Positions 45,238 through 56,059 of a stretch of DNA of 64,000 nucleotides are shown here, piece after piece. This DNA is from Paenarthrobacter histidinolovorans (lineage in GTDB: Bacteria; Actinomycetota; Actinomycetes; Actinomycetales; Micrococcaceae). Numbering within the stretch: the first letter of the stretch is position 1; every line of letters begins with the position of its first letter. Position numbers and translations under genes: made by a program. The stretch is from NCBI RefSeq assembly GCF_014647595.1, contig NZ_BMPM01000002.1, positions 434,001 through 498,000 on the forward strand. The letters run 5' to 3'. Under the pieces are notes generated by a model. That model saw nothing but the letters and a program-made list of their open reading frames with translations, did not search any database and was not told the DNA's origin.

Positions 45238-46308
45238 ATGACTCTTCCTATTGCCGTGCCGTGGCTCACAACCCAGGACAACCAGGATCCCCGAGCTGCA
45301 ACAGGGAGGCCTTTACGGTGGGGCGTGGTGTCCACGGGCAACATCGCCAACAGCGTGTCCCAGGATCTGGCCCTGCTGGAAGACGCTGAACTTTACGCCG
45401 TGAGCTCCCGCACCCAGGCTGCCGCGGATGCCTTCGCGCGCTCGTTGGGTTTCGCCAAGGCCTACGGGGACGACGCCGGTGTTCCCGGCTACCAGCGTCT
45501 GTTCGAGGATCCTGCGGTGGACGTGGTCTACGTGGCAACACCCCACGCCCAGCACTTTCAGATCGCCTCTGCAGCGTTGCGGGCCGGAAAGCATGTCCTT
45601 TGTGAGAAGGCCCTGACCATCAATGCCCGTGAGGCCAAAGAACTGGTGACGATCGCGCGTGAGCACAACGTGTTCTTCATGGAGGCGGTGTGGAGCCGGT
45701 TCCTGCCGAGCATGCAGCGGGCTTTCGAGATCGCAGCATCCGGTGAGCTGGGGCAAATCCAGTGGGTTGCCGCGGACCTCGGATTCCCGGCACCGTACGA
45801 TCCTTCCGCCCGCCTGTGGGCCCTGAACGACGGCGGCGGAGCGCTCCTGGACATCAGCGTCTATCCCTTGCTGTGGGCCTTGGGGACGCTGGGCTTCCCG
45901 CAGTCCGTCACGGCCATCGGATCGTTGAACGATGACGGTGTTGACACGCAGAATGCCCTGACCCTGGGCTATGACACGGGTGCCCAGGCGCAATTGACGT
46001 CATCCCTGATGGCGCATGGGCCACGGACGGCAACCGTGGCCGGTGGACTTGGGTACCTGCAGACAGTGGGTTCCGTGAACAATCCGCGTGAGCTGCTGGT
46101 CAGGGTTGGCTGGGACGAGCCCCGCCACGAACACTTCGACGTCGTGGGCATCGGCTACACCTATGAACTGCGCGAGGTGACACGCTGCGTTCAGCAGGGC
46201 CTCACGGAGAGCCCGGTGATGCCGCTGGAGGACTCAATTAACGTGATGCGGCTCTTCGATGGCGTGCGCTCACAGTTGGGTGTCCGGTATCCCAATGACG
46301 CCCGTTAG
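45238..46308 (+). CDS. Gfo/Idh/MocA-family oxidoreductase
   Basis: 356 residues. The NAD(P) fold starts RWGVVSTGNIANSVSQDL (GxGxxA-like, with STGNIA). CEKALTINAREAKEL holds the EKP-type Lys. The C-terminal domain has GALLDISVYPLLWALGTLG with the catalytic Asp/His region. It probably oxidises or reduces a sugar, inositol or dihydrodiol. The ATG at 45238 is preferred over the ATG nine bases earlier on spacing to GAGAGG. It stands alone; a perfect palindrome follows the stop. Confidence 0.9.
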   Translation: MTLPIAVPWLTTQDNQDPRAATGRPLRWGVVSTGNIANSVSQDLALLEDAELYAVSSRTQAAADAFARSLGFAKAYGDDAGVPGYQRLFEDPAVDVVYVATPHAQHFQIASAALRAGKHVLCEKALTINAREAKELVTIAREHNVFFMEAVWSRFLPSMQRAFEIAASGELGQIQWVAADLGFPAPYDPSARLWALNDGGGALLDISVYPLLWALGTLGFPQSVTAIGSLNDDGVDTQNALTLGYDTGAQAQLTSSLMAHGPRTATVAGGLGYLQTVGSVNNPRELLVRVGWDEPRHEHFDVVGIGYTYELREVTRCVQQGLTESPVMPLEDSINVMRLFDGVRSQLGVRYPNDAR

Positions 46309-46317
46309 CTGGGAGAT

Positions 46318-46335
46318 TTAACCCGGCCGGGTTAA
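46318..46335. terminator. Perfect 18-base palindrome between convergent genes
   Basis: TTAACCCGGCCGGGTTAA reads the same on both strands. It fills most of the 27-base gap between two convergent stops. It can form a short hairpin in either transcript, so a two-way terminator is likely; a protein-binding site is possible. Confidence 0.6.
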
Positions 46336-46770
46336 TCACCGGCGCCCTGGCTGCCTGGCCAGTTTGCGGTCCAGCGAGAAGGCACCGGAGCCCAGGAAGA
46401 CGAATGCCACGGACACGGCGAAGTAAATGATGAGGAGCTCCGCTGTCACACCCGCCTTGTCCGTGAGCAGGGGCTTGCCCGCTTCCGTGACGAACCAGAT
46501 GCTGGCGAACATGATGGCGGAGAGGAATCCGGCCACGCGGGTCAGCGCTCCGAGGACCAGCAACAGGCCCAGTCCTAGCTCCCCGGCGATCACCAGCCAC
46601 GCGACCACCTCCGGTTTCTGCACACCCATGGCGGCAACGGACGCTGCAAAGGCGGCGTGGCCGGCCATGAGCTTCTGGAAGCCGTGAACCATGACGAGCG
46701 CGCCGAAGACCACGCGCAGGATGGTGACGCCGCGGGCGGAGGACTGGGGTGAGGGGTGAAGGAATTTCAC
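46336..46770 (-). CDS. DoxX-family membrane protein
   Basis: 144 residues from GTG 46770. Four spans are predicted. The first ends with the family mark LRVVFGALVMVHGFQKLMAG. Later parts read AWLVIAGELGLGLLLVLGALTRVAGF and AELLIIYFAVSVAFVFLGSGAFSLDRKLARQ. DoxX proteins are integral membrane proteins linked to redox balance, but the exact activity is unknown. No good ribosome site is seen, so the start is the weakest part of the call. Confidence 0.82.
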   Translation of the reverse strand: MKFLHPSPQSSARGVTILRVVFGALVMVHGFQKLMAGHAAFAASVAAMGVQKPEVVAWLVIAGELGLGLLLVLGALTRVAGFLSAIMFASIWFVTEAGKPLLTDKAGVTAELLIIYFAVSVAFVFLGSGAFSLDRKLARQPGRR

Positions 46771-46821
46771 GGATTCCAATCTTCCATGCCAAGCGTTCCC
46801 AGCCAAACGCCCGGATGCTGG

Positions 46822-47511
46822 CTACCTGGCCAAGAGGACCCGGGAAAGCAGCGCCGGGATGTCCTTCACGCCGGCCAGGATGTGGTGGTGCGGGTGCGCA
46901 GCCAGGTCTTCGCGGCCCAGCTTTCCGGTCAGGACGCCGACAGCGGTAACGCCTGCGTTGTTGGCGGCCGCGAGGTCGTTCACGGTGTCGCCCGCAGCGA
47001 TGACGGCACGGACATCCTCCACCCCTGTCAGTTCCATGGCGCGGTGGATCATGTACGGCGCAGGTCGGCCGGCAGCTACTTCGTCGGAGCACACGACGGC
47101 GTCCAACAGGTTATCGTCTCCGACGCTCCATCCCAGCCGCTCGAGCAGGGGCTCGGCGACGTCGCGTGAAAAGCCTGTCGTCAGGGCCACCTTGATGCCG
47201 TGGCGGCGCAGTTCGCGGAACGCGTCTTCGACTCCTTCCAGGGGGACAGGCGGATTGGCATCGTAAAACTCGACAAGGAGTTCCTTGAACCTCGTAAACG
47301 CGGCCGTCACGGCGTCCGGCGTGGCCGTTCCTCCCCCGGCTTGGATGAGGGCCGTAATGGCCTCCACTTTGTCCGCGCCCATCCACTCCTGGACGGCCTC
47401 GGGGGTTGTGGCGACTCCGGTTTCCTCGACGCAGCGGGCCAGGGCAACATAAACGTCGCCGTGTTCGTCAATGGTAGTTCCGGCCATATCGCAGGCTACA
47501 AGCTTGATCAT
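46822..47511 (-). CDS. Phosphonatase-like HAD hydrolase (TIGR03351 type)
   Basis: 229 residues. HAD motif I is CDMAGTTIDEHG with the nucleophile Asp; motif II is ALTTGFSR; motif III/IV is GDTVNDLAAANNAGV with two acidic residues. DMAGTT rather than DxDGT is typical of phosphonatases and their relatives. It is expected to cleave the C-P bond of a phosphonoacetaldehyde-like aldehyde. The gene shares an ATGA overlap with the GntR regulator gene and lies next to phn transport genes, which fits the known TIGR03351-TIGR03364 pairing. Confidence 0.88.
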   Translation of the reverse strand: MIKLVACDMAGTTIDEHGDVYVALARCVEETGVATTPEAVQEWMGADKVEAITALIQAGGGTATPDAVTAAFTRFKELLVEFYDANPPVPLEGVEDAFRELRRHGIKVALTTGFSRDVAEPLLERLGWSVGDDNLLDAVVCSDEVAAGRPAPYMIHRAMELTGVEDVRAVIAAGDTVNDLAAANNAGVTAVGVLTGKLGREDLAAHPHHHILAGVKDIPALLSRVLLAR

Positions 47512-48275
47512 GGGGTGGCTCCTTCGGTGTGGATGCGGACCAGGGCGGCCCTGCGCTCCACGGTGTTGTCGATGGTGAAGTTGGTCAGGGCCGGCAGGTA
47601 ACGGTCCTCGGAGTATTCAAGGGGTTGACCGTCACCGGATCGGGTGATGCGGCGTTCACGCAGGAGTGGGATTCCTTCGGGTTGCGCCAGGAGTTCGGCG
47701 TCCTCGTCGCTGGCCGCTACGGCGTCAATGGTGTGGCGGGCGCTGTGCAGGTCCACGCCCTGTTCTTTGAGGAACGCGAAGATGGATCCGGAATCGGTGT
47801 CGAAGTCGAACAGTTTCCGGCCCACGTCCAGGACGAACGTGGTGCGCTCAATCATGGCCGGAGCTTCATCCAGATAGCGGACCCGCAGCACTTCCACAAC
47901 GGTGGTTCCCGGCACCAGCCCCAGCGCTTCTGCAGCTTCCGGACTTGCTTCGCGTCGCGCCACCTCCAGGGTTCGCTGGCCCGGCTTCTTGCCGATCCCC
48001 AGCGCCCATTCGGTGAACGAGTTGAACGTGGAGAAGGATTGGGAGGGCACGGACGAACGCACCATGGGTGGTCGGCCCCGGCCGCCGGTTACAGCACCCT
48101 CGGAACGGAGGAAGGCGAGCGCCTGGCGGATCGGTCCGCGGGAGGTACCGAATTCCCGGCACAGCTCCGCCTCGCTTGGCAGTTGGAAGCCGGGCGGCCA
48201 TTCACCGTCGGTGATACGGCGCATGAATTCCTCACTGAGCCGGACATGGAGGGGTGCGTTCTGCTGATTGCTCAC
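47508..48275 (-). CDS. GntR-family regulator of the aminophosphonate genes (HutC/PhnF type)
   Basis: 255 residues from GTG 48275. The winged helix (about 10-75) reads RITDGEWPPGFQLPSEAELCREFGTSRGPIRQALAFL in parts. The effector domain is UTRA-like (VVEVLRVRYLDEAPAMIERTTFVL). A TATTAT box ends six bases before the GTG, so the message may be leaderless. Two operator-like sites lie in the divergent region, one at its own start. It should repress both its own operon and the FAD oxidoreductase-phnDCE genes until an aminophosphonate is present. Confidence 0.87.
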   Translation of the reverse strand: MSNQQNAPLHVRLSEEFMRRITDGEWPPGFQLPSEAELCREFGTSRGPIRQALAFLRSEGAVTGGRGRPPMVRSSVPSQSFSTFNSFTEWALGIGKKPGQRTLEVARREASPEAAEALGLVPGTTVVEVLRVRYLDEAPAMIERTTFVLDVGRKLFDFDTDSGSIFAFLKEQGVDLHSARHTIDAVAASDEDAELLAQPEGIPLLRERRITRSGDGQPLEYSEDRYLPALTNFTIDNTVERRAALVRIHTEGATP

Positions 48276-48277
48276 CA

Positions 48278-48291
48278 GTTGATAATACAAG
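48278..48291. promoter_or_regulatory. Second, weaker GntR operator at the regulator start
   Basis: CTTGTATTATCAAC on the minus strand matches the perfect palindrome at 48377 in 10 of 14 positions. It overlaps the -10-like TATTAT directly before the gntR start, a position suited to autorepression. Confidence 0.45.
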
Positions 48292-48376
48292 TTGCCGGAA
48301 CCCAAAAGGCCTCCTTTGCGGCACTCAGCATGAATCTGACGTGAACAAAGGTGAACGGAGGTTAAATTCTGATTAA

Positions 48377-48390
48377 CTTGTATATACAAG
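48377..48390. promoter_or_regulatory. GntR operator candidate
   Basis: CTTGTATATACAAG is a perfect 14-base palindrome with the TGTATATACA core common among HutC-type GntR sites. It lies 49 bases before the FAD oxidoreductase start, in the divergent promoter region. Confidence 0.65.
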
Positions 48391-48438
48391 CGCCAATCTG
48401 GCTTGATTCCCTCTCAACGGGCCACCAAGGTCAATAGT

Positions 48439-49641
48439 GTGAACAACGCAAGGACCCCCATCGCAGCTACCGACCACAACATCCGGACTGCCGACGTCAT
48501 CATCGTCGGTGCCGGCATTATCGGCCTGGCCCACGCCGCCCATGCTGTGGCCAACGGCCTGACAGTTACCATCATCGAGCGCGACCACCACGCCGTGGGC
48601 GCCTCCGTCCGCAACTTCGGCCACTGCTGCATCACGGCGCAGTCCGGCGAGCTCTACCAACTCGCCCAGACGTCGCGGAAGTACTGGCTCGAGTTCGCCG
48701 AGCGGGCAGGTTTCTGGGCCGCCGAATCCGGCGCAGTGGTCCTCGCCCGCACGGATGCCGAGATGGCCGTCCTGCGCGAACTCTCCGAAGCCCGCGAGCC
48801 TGGCCAAGTGGATCTGCTCTCCCCCGCCGGCACACGGCAGCGTTTAGGTTCCGCTGAGGCTGGACTGCACGACGACGGCACCCGCCAAGGTGCTTGGCCC
48901 GGCATCGTCGGCGGTGGCTTCCTCCGGGACGACCTCCGTGTCGACCCCCGTAGCACTGTGGCAAGGTTGGCCGAGTGGCTGGGGCGGCAGCCCGGCGTCG
49001 AACTTCTTTGGAACACCGCGGCACGTGGCTTCAGCCAATCGCCGGAGGGCGTGACCGTGCAAACCTCCCGCGGCACACTGCAGGCGAAGCAGGTGTTCGT
49101 GTGCGTCGGCCACGACGTCGACTACCTCTTCCCGGACCTGGCTGCCGAGCACCGGATCCAACGGTGCGCGCTCCAGATGTCGCTGGCTGCAAAGCCGGCC
49201 GGCCTCAACTTCGCACCGGCCGTCCTGACCGCAACATCCATGCTCCGCTATCCCGCTTTCACCGACATGCCCGCGGCGGAGGCCCTGCGCTCCGAGGTGG
49301 AAGCCAAGCAACCCGAACTGCTGGACATCGGCGCCAATGTCATGTTCACCCAGCGCCCGGACGGCACTGTCATCATGGGCGACTCCCACCACTACCACCG
49401 CACAGCGGATCCGTTCCTTGACGAGTCGGTGACCACCACGCTCAATACCGAAATCGCCGCCCGGATCGGCCGGCCCCTCGAGATCATCCAGCGCTGGCAA
49501 GGCATCTATGCATCCTCTGATGTGGCCCCCATTCTGGTCCGCGACGTCCAGCCCGGCGTCACAGTGGTCTCCGTGACCTCCGGAGTTGGCATGACCCTGT
49601 CCTTCGGCCTGGCCCACCGCAACATTTCACGCCTGTACTGA
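48439..49641 (+). CDS. FAD-dependent amine oxidoreductase of aminophosphonate catabolism (TIGR03364 type)
   Basis: 400 residues, GTG start after AAGG. The FAD motif is DVIIVGAGIIGLAHAAHAVANG. RNFGHCCITAQSGELY and the C-terminal GVTVVSVTSGVGMTLSFGLAH are typical of DAO-superfamily proteins. The TIGR03364 group is found beside phosphonatase-like hydrolases and is thought to deaminate or demethylate an aminoethylphosphonate to an aldehyde, which the HAD enzyme would then cleave. It is the first gene of the phn transport operon and is divergent from the GntR-HAD pair. Confidence 0.87.
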   Translation: MNNARTPIAATDHNIRTADVIIVGAGIIGLAHAAHAVANGLTVTIIERDHHAVGASVRNFGHCCITAQSGELYQLAQTSRKYWLEFAERAGFWAAESGAVVLARTDAEMAVLRELSEAREPGQVDLLSPAGTRQRLGSAEAGLHDDGTRQGAWPGIVGGGFLRDDLRVDPRSTVARLAEWLGRQPGVELLWNTAARGFSQSPEGVTVQTSRGTLQAKQVFVCVGHDVDYLFPDLAAEHRIQRCALQMSLAAKPAGLNFAPAVLTATSMLRYPAFTDMPAAEALRSEVEAKQPELLDIGANVMFTQRPDGTVIMGDSHHYHRTADPFLDESVTTTLNTEIAARIGRPLEIIQRWQGIYASSDVAPILVRDVQPGVTVVSVTSGVGMTLSFGLAHRNISRLY

Positions 49642-49675
49642 CTCCTTCCCCATCCCCCTTCGCATAAGGATTCCC

Positions 49676-50596
49676 ATGAAAACCACGCTCTTCACCGGTT
49701 CCGCGCTTGCCCTCGCCACCGCCCTGGCATTGACGGCATGTGGCGGTCCGGCCCAGTCCGCCGGCTCCGCTGAAACCGCCTCGGCCACCTGCCCCAACGG
49801 CGGGATCAAGTTCGGCATCGAGCCTTACGAGGACCCGGCCAAGCTCAAGCCCGCCTACGATGTCCTGGCTGCGGCCCTGTCCAGGAAGCTCGACTGCCCG
49901 GTCAGTGTCCAGGTTGTGGAAGACTACGCAGCCGAAGTCCTCGCCATGCGCAACGGCAAGCTGGACCTTGGGCAGTTCGGCCCCCTGGGCTACGTGTTCG
50001 CAGACGCCAAGGCAGGTGCCGAACCGCTGGTTTCATTCGGCACCGCAGGGAAGGAACTCAGCAGCTACACAGCGGGGATCTGGGTACCGAAGGACAGCCC
50101 CATCCAGGCCATTGGCGATCTCAAGGGCAAGTCCCTGGCCCTGGGCAGCGTCGGCTCCACCAGCGGCGATGTCCTGCCCCGCTTCGGACTCCGTGAAGCC
50201 GGTATCGCTGACGCCGATCTCACAATGGACTACACCGGCGGCCACCCGGAGGCACTCCTGGCCCTGACCAACGGCAAGGTGGACGCGGCAGAGATCAACT
50301 CGCAGACTCTGGCCACAGCAATCGCCGCGGGGACGTTCAAGAAGGACGATTTCCGCCAAGTGTGGACCTCCAACCCCATCCCGAACGATCCCATCACCGT
50401 CCGTGGCGACGCCGACCCGGCCTTCAAACAAGCCGTCAAGGAGGCGTTCCTTTCGCTGGAGCCCACTGACGTTGCCAAAGTAGGCGAGTTCCTTGACGTC
50501 ACCCCTCCGGGCCCGCTGCTCGAGGTCACCAAGGACAACTACGCACCCCTGTTCGAGCTCGCCAGGACCATGAACCTCACGGAGAAGGACCTGTAA
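49676..50596 (+). CDS. phnD: Phosphonate ABC transporter substrate-binding lipoprotein
   Basis: 306 residues. Signal peptide with lipobox ALTACGG. The mature protein has the PhnD/PtxB pattern: IKFGIEPYEDPAKLKPAYDVL, VVEDYAAEVLAMRNGKLDLGQFGPLGYV, SLALGSVGSTSGDVLPRFGLREAG and a late PNDPITVRGD. It binds phosphonate or a relative outside the membrane. It overlaps phnC by one base (TAATG). Confidence 0.93.
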   Translation: MKTTLFTGSALALATALALTACGGPAQSAGSAETASATCPNGGIKFGIEPYEDPAKLKPAYDVLAAALSRKLDCPVSVQVVEDYAAEVLAMRNGKLDLGQFGPLGYVFADAKAGAEPLVSFGTAGKELSSYTAGIWVPKDSPIQAIGDLKGKSLALGSVGSTSGDVLPRFGLREAGIADADLTMDYTGGHPEALLALTNGKVDAAEINSQTLATAIAAGTFKKDDFRQVWTSNPIPNDPITVRGDADPAFKQAVKEAFLSLEPTDVAKVGEFLDVTPPGPLLEVTKDNYAPLFELARTMNLTEKDL

Positions 50597-51351
50597 TGCC
50601 GCTCTCCGTCCAGGGGCTGAGTAAAGCCTTCAACGGCAGGACCGTCCTGCAGGGTGTCGACTTCTCCGTTTCCCCCGGTGAACTCGTTGCCTTCCTCGGC
50701 GCCAACGGCTCGGGAAAGTCCACCACGCTGCGCTGCGTCATGGGCATCACCGCTCCCGATGCCGGAACCATCAGCATTGCCGGCACCGCACTTGACCGTC
50801 TCCAGGGCCGAGAACTCCAGCAGGCACGGCAACGTATGGCCATGATCTTCCAGAAGATCCATTTGGTCCCGCGCCGCACAGCCCTGGACAACGTCTGCGC
50901 CGGTGCCCTTGCACGCATCCCCACGGTGCGCTCGCTTACTCCCCTGCTGTTCCCGGCGGAAGTCCAGCAGGAAGCTCTCGACTGCCTGGACCGCGTTGGC
51001 CTGGCAGACCGCGCCTTCGACCGCGTCGGCAGACTCTCCGGCGGACAGCAGCAGCGCGTGGCCGTAGCCCGGGCACTGTGCCAGCGGGCCGACGTCGTAC
51101 TCGCTGACGAGCCGGTCTCCGCTTTGGACCCGCACGCCGCCGAACAGGTCATGGCGCTGCTGCGTGAACTCGCCCATTCCGAACGTATTGCCGTCGCGGC
51201 CGTGCTCCACCAGCCGGACCTGGCACTGCGCTACGCGGACAGGTCCATCGGACTGCTTCACGGCTCCATGAGCTTCGACCTTCCCTCCACGGAAGTCACC
51301 GCCGAACACCTCAACGCGTTGTATGCCCCGGACAGGAACCTTGCAGCATGA
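50596..51351 (+). CDS. phnC: Phosphonate ABC transporter ATP-binding protein
   Basis: 251 residues. Walker A is GANGSGKST, the Q-loop MIFQKIHLVPRRTALDNV, the signature LSGGQQQRVAVARAL, Walker B VVLADEPVSALD and the switch region AVLHQPDLALRY. The usual switch His is present as LHQ. FQKIHLVPRRT and the insert GALARIPTVRSLTPLLFP are usual for PhnC. It overlaps phnE by four bases. Confidence 0.94.
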   Translation: MPLSVQGLSKAFNGRTVLQGVDFSVSPGELVAFLGANGSGKSTTLRCVMGITAPDAGTISIAGTALDRLQGRELQQARQRMAMIFQKIHLVPRRTALDNVCAGALARIPTVRSLTPLLFPAEVQQEALDCLDRVGLADRAFDRVGRLSGGQQQRVAVARALCQRADVVLADEPVSALDPHAAEQVMALLRELAHSERIAVAAVLHQPDLALRYADRSIGLLHGSMSFDLPSTEVTAEHLNALYAPDRNLAA

Positions 51352-52202
51352 CACCCCATACCTTGACCCCCGTTGCCGCGCGCCGGGACCCGACGAGCAA
51401 AAGCCGCGTGGCACTGGTCCGTCCGAAGAAGCCCCTGCGGTGGATCACGACGGCGGCAGTGGCGGCCGTCGTCGTCGGCCTTCACGCTGTGGCCATCCAG
51501 GGCACGGGCTTCAAACCCGAACTGCTGGTGGACGGTTGGAAAGGCATGGCGGCGTTCACCGCTGATGCCTTTCCGCCGGACCTGAGTTGGGAACGGACGC
51601 TGAAGCCGGGGCTTGAAGCGACGCTGGTGACCCTCTGGATTGGCCTGCTCGGCACCACGTTCTCGGTGCCGTTCGCCCTTCTTCTGGCGGCGCTTGCGGC
51701 CCGGAACACCAGTCCGCATCCGTCGGTCTACCAGGCTGCGCGGGCCGTGTTGTCCTTTTTCAGGGCGGTTCCGGACATCGTGTTCGCCCTGATCTTTGTC
51801 ACCGCTGTGGGGCTTGGCCCGTTCGCGGGCGTCCTCGCGTTGATCTGCCACAACACCGGTGTCATGGGAAAACTGTGGGCCGAGTCCATGGAGGAGATCG
51901 ACGCCGGGCCGCAGGAGGCACTCCGGACCGCCGGGGCCAACCGGATCCAGCAGGTTGCCAACGCCACGCTGCCCATGGTGATCCCGCAATTCGTGGGCCT
52001 GCTGCTGTACCGCTTCGACGTGAACGTGCGGTCCTCGCTGGTCCTTGGCCTGGTGGGCGCCGGTGGCATCGGGCTCCTGATCAACCAGTCCATCAAGTCG
52101 TTCCAGTTCGATTCCATGCTGACGCACATCCTGATCGTGCTGGTGCTGATCGTCGTGGTGGACCAGTTCTCCGCGTGGATCCGTCGGCGGTTGGCTGCGT
52201 AA
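51348..52202 (+). CDS. phnE: Phosphonate ABC transporter permease
   Basis: 284 residues with six predicted spans. The family core is visible: TLKPGLEATLVTLWIGLLGTTFSVPFALLLA, the EAA loop MEEIDAGPQEALRTAGANRIQQV, and FRAVPDIVFALIFVTAVGLGPFAG. It completes the importer. The palindromic family C element begins directly at the stop. Confidence 0.94.
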   Translation: MTPHTLTPVAARRDPTSKSRVALVRPKKPLRWITTAAVAAVVVGLHAVAIQGTGFKPELLVDGWKGMAAFTADAFPPDLSWERTLKPGLEATLVTLWIGLLGTTFSVPFALLLAALAARNTSPHPSVYQAARAVLSFFRAVPDIVFALIFVTAVGLGPFAGVLALICHNTGVMGKLWAESMEEIDAGPQEALRTAGANRIQQVANATLPMVIPQFVGLLLYRFDVNVRSSLVLGLVGAGGIGLLINQSIKSFQFDSMLTHILIVLVLIVVVDQFSAWIRRRLAA

Positions 52203-52276
52203 CTCACCCGAGTAGGTCGCAGATCAGGTCGTTCCCAGCGCTGAAAACGACGCGAACTGCGACCCAGATGGGTGAG
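52203..52276. repeat. Palindromic repeat family C, copy 2
   Basis: Outer arms CTCACCC/GGGTGAG, then GGTCGCAGATCAGGTCGTT pairing imperfectly with AACGACGCGAACTGCGACC. The left arm and loop match copy 1 at 22815 over about 25 bases with one change. It follows the phnE stop with no gap, as copy 1 follows the methyltransferase stop. Confidence 0.85.
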
Positions 52277-52333
52277 TGGGGGCAGAATGGGAGGTGGCCC
52301 TCATCGGGGGTCGCGGTTTCAAGAGGGGCAACG

Positions 52334-53458
52334 GTGGACGGAGCAGGCATGCAGGTTGATGTTGTAGTTGTTGGCGGAGGAGCCATGGGATCGGCCGCCG
52401 CGTGGCAGTTGTCCCGCGCCGGCAAGTCAGTGGTTCTGCTGGAACAGTTCGAGGCCGGCCACCACATTGGCGCTTCCCACGGAGCAACCCGCAACTTCAA
52501 CACCGCCTACGCCGAGGCCGACTACCTGGACCTGCTCGCAGAGTCCAAGACTCTCTGGGACGAGCTCGCCGCAGAGAACGGTGCCCCGCTGCTGGACCTG
52601 GTGGGCTTGGCCAACCACGGCAACATCCCCAAGCTGGAACTGGTCCGGGAAGCGCACCAGGAACGCGGCATCGAGAGCTACTTCATCTCCGCCGACGAGG
52701 CCGCGGACCGCTGGCGGGGCATGAACTTCGCCACCGATGTCCTCTTTGTGCCAGGATCAGGCCGGATCCGCTCGGCTGATGCCCTGGTGGCGCTGCGGAA
52801 ATCGGCCGAGTCCCACGGCGCGGTCTTCAATTATTCGACGCCGGTCCGGGACATCCGCGTGGACGGCGCCGACTCCGTGGTGGTGGTGACCGAAGGGACC
52901 GAGTACACAGCCAACCGCGTGGTGGTCACAGCCGGCGCCTGGACCCCCAAAGTGCTGAAGGACCTCCTCAAGCTGCCCGCACTGGTGGTCACCCAGGAGC
53001 AGCCCGCCCACTTCACACCCACCGACAACTCACTGGTGTGGCCAAGCTTCAACCACAATCCGGACCCCGACCCGAACAATGAGCTCTACGAGTACTGGTT
53101 CAGCCCGGTCTACGGCATGCTCACTCCCGGCGAGGGCGTCAAGGCCGGCTGGCACGGCGTCGGACCTGTCATGGACCCTGACGAGCGCACCTTTGAGCCC
53201 ATCCCCCAGCAGCTCGAAGCCTTGGTGCGGTACGCGCAGGAGTGGCTGCCCGGCGTCGACCCTTCCACTGCGGTTCCCATCAGCTGCACGTACACCACCA
53301 CCCCTACGGAGGACTTTGTCCTGGACGGTTTTGGTCCGTTGGTGGTGGGCGCAGGATTCTCGGGGCACGGTTTCAAGTTCACGCCGGCCATCGGACGGGT
53401 GCTGAAGGACATCGTCGACGGCGGTGTGGCACCGGACCGGTTCCTGGCCGACCGCTGA
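52334..53458 (+). CDS. Sarcosine oxidase/N-methyltryptophan oxidase-like FAD enzyme
   Basis: 374 residues from GTG 52334 behind AGAGGGG; an ATG five codons later also has a GGAG site. The FAD motif is VDVVVVGGGAMGSAAAWQLSRAGKSVVLLE. HGATRNFNTAYAEADYLDL is the SolA/MSOX signature region, though the flavin-linking Cys usual in this family (near CMYTxTPD) appears here as ISCTYTTTPTEDFVLDG. It oxidises a secondary N-methyl amine to an amine plus formaldehyde and hydrogen peroxide. It lies after the phosphonate operon but beyond a palindrome, so shared control is uncertain. Confidence 0.87.
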   Translation: MDGAGMQVDVVVVGGGAMGSAAAWQLSRAGKSVVLLEQFEAGHHIGASHGATRNFNTAYAEADYLDLLAESKTLWDELAAENGAPLLDLVGLANHGNIPKLELVREAHQERGIESYFISADEAADRWRGMNFATDVLFVPGSGRIRSADALVALRKSAESHGAVFNYSTPVRDIRVDGADSVVVVTEGTEYTANRVVVTAGAWTPKVLKDLLKLPALVVTQEQPAHFTPTDNSLVWPSFNHNPDPDPNNELYEYWFSPVYGMLTPGEGVKAGWHGVGPVMDPDERTFEPIPQQLEALVRYAQEWLPGVDPSTAVPISCTYTTTPTEDFVLDGFGPLVVGAGFSGHGFKFTPAIGRVLKDIVDGGVAPDRFLADR

Positions 53459-53474
53459 AGCAACGCTTAAAAGC

Positions 53475-53507
53475 AACTGGCCCGCAGGCAATGCCTGCGG
53501 GCCAGTT
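53475..53507. terminator. Two-way terminator between oxidase and icd
   Basis: AACTGGCCCGCAGGCA and TGCCTGCGGGCCAGTT are perfect 16-base reverse complements around a single-base centre. It lies between two convergent stops and can end both transcripts. Confidence 0.85.
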
Positions 53508-53521
53508 TGCTGATCCGGTGA

Positions 53522-55786
<2,265 letters not shown>

Positions 55787-55966
55787 TTACCCGAGTAGAC
55801 CGTTTTGGCGGCTCTTCGTGTCCGGGATCACGTGTTCGTTACCCGCTTCCGGTGGATAACGCCCGACGGCGGGCCGCCCGCCGCTGCCGCCTGCCGCCGT
55901 CGTGCGCTCCTTCCAACTGCACGACAAGGAAATGACAGCAAATTATCACAAACTCTGAAACATCTC

Positions 55967-55996
55967 TTTACAAACTTGTCATACGTTGGGTAGCTT
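55967..55996 (+). promoter_or_regulatory. Promoter candidate for the secreted peptidase
   Basis: TTTACA (55967-55972) and TAGCTT (55991-55996) are 18 bases apart. The surrounding A/T-rich patch is unusual for the region. The whole 55742-56059 gap has no gene; it also holds a GC-rich stretch around 55860-55910 and must contain the icd promoter, which I could not place. Confidence 0.4.
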
Positions 55997-56059
55997 CGAT
56001 TCCGTCAGTCGGCGGTCGCCATCACTGGCCGCCTCACTCCCTCGATAGGTAGGAACAAC

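Noticed and set aside
55860..55910. GC-rich palindromic stretch between icd and the peptidase gene
   Set aside because: Low-complexity CCG/GCC runs pair in many ways; no defined hairpin or motif.
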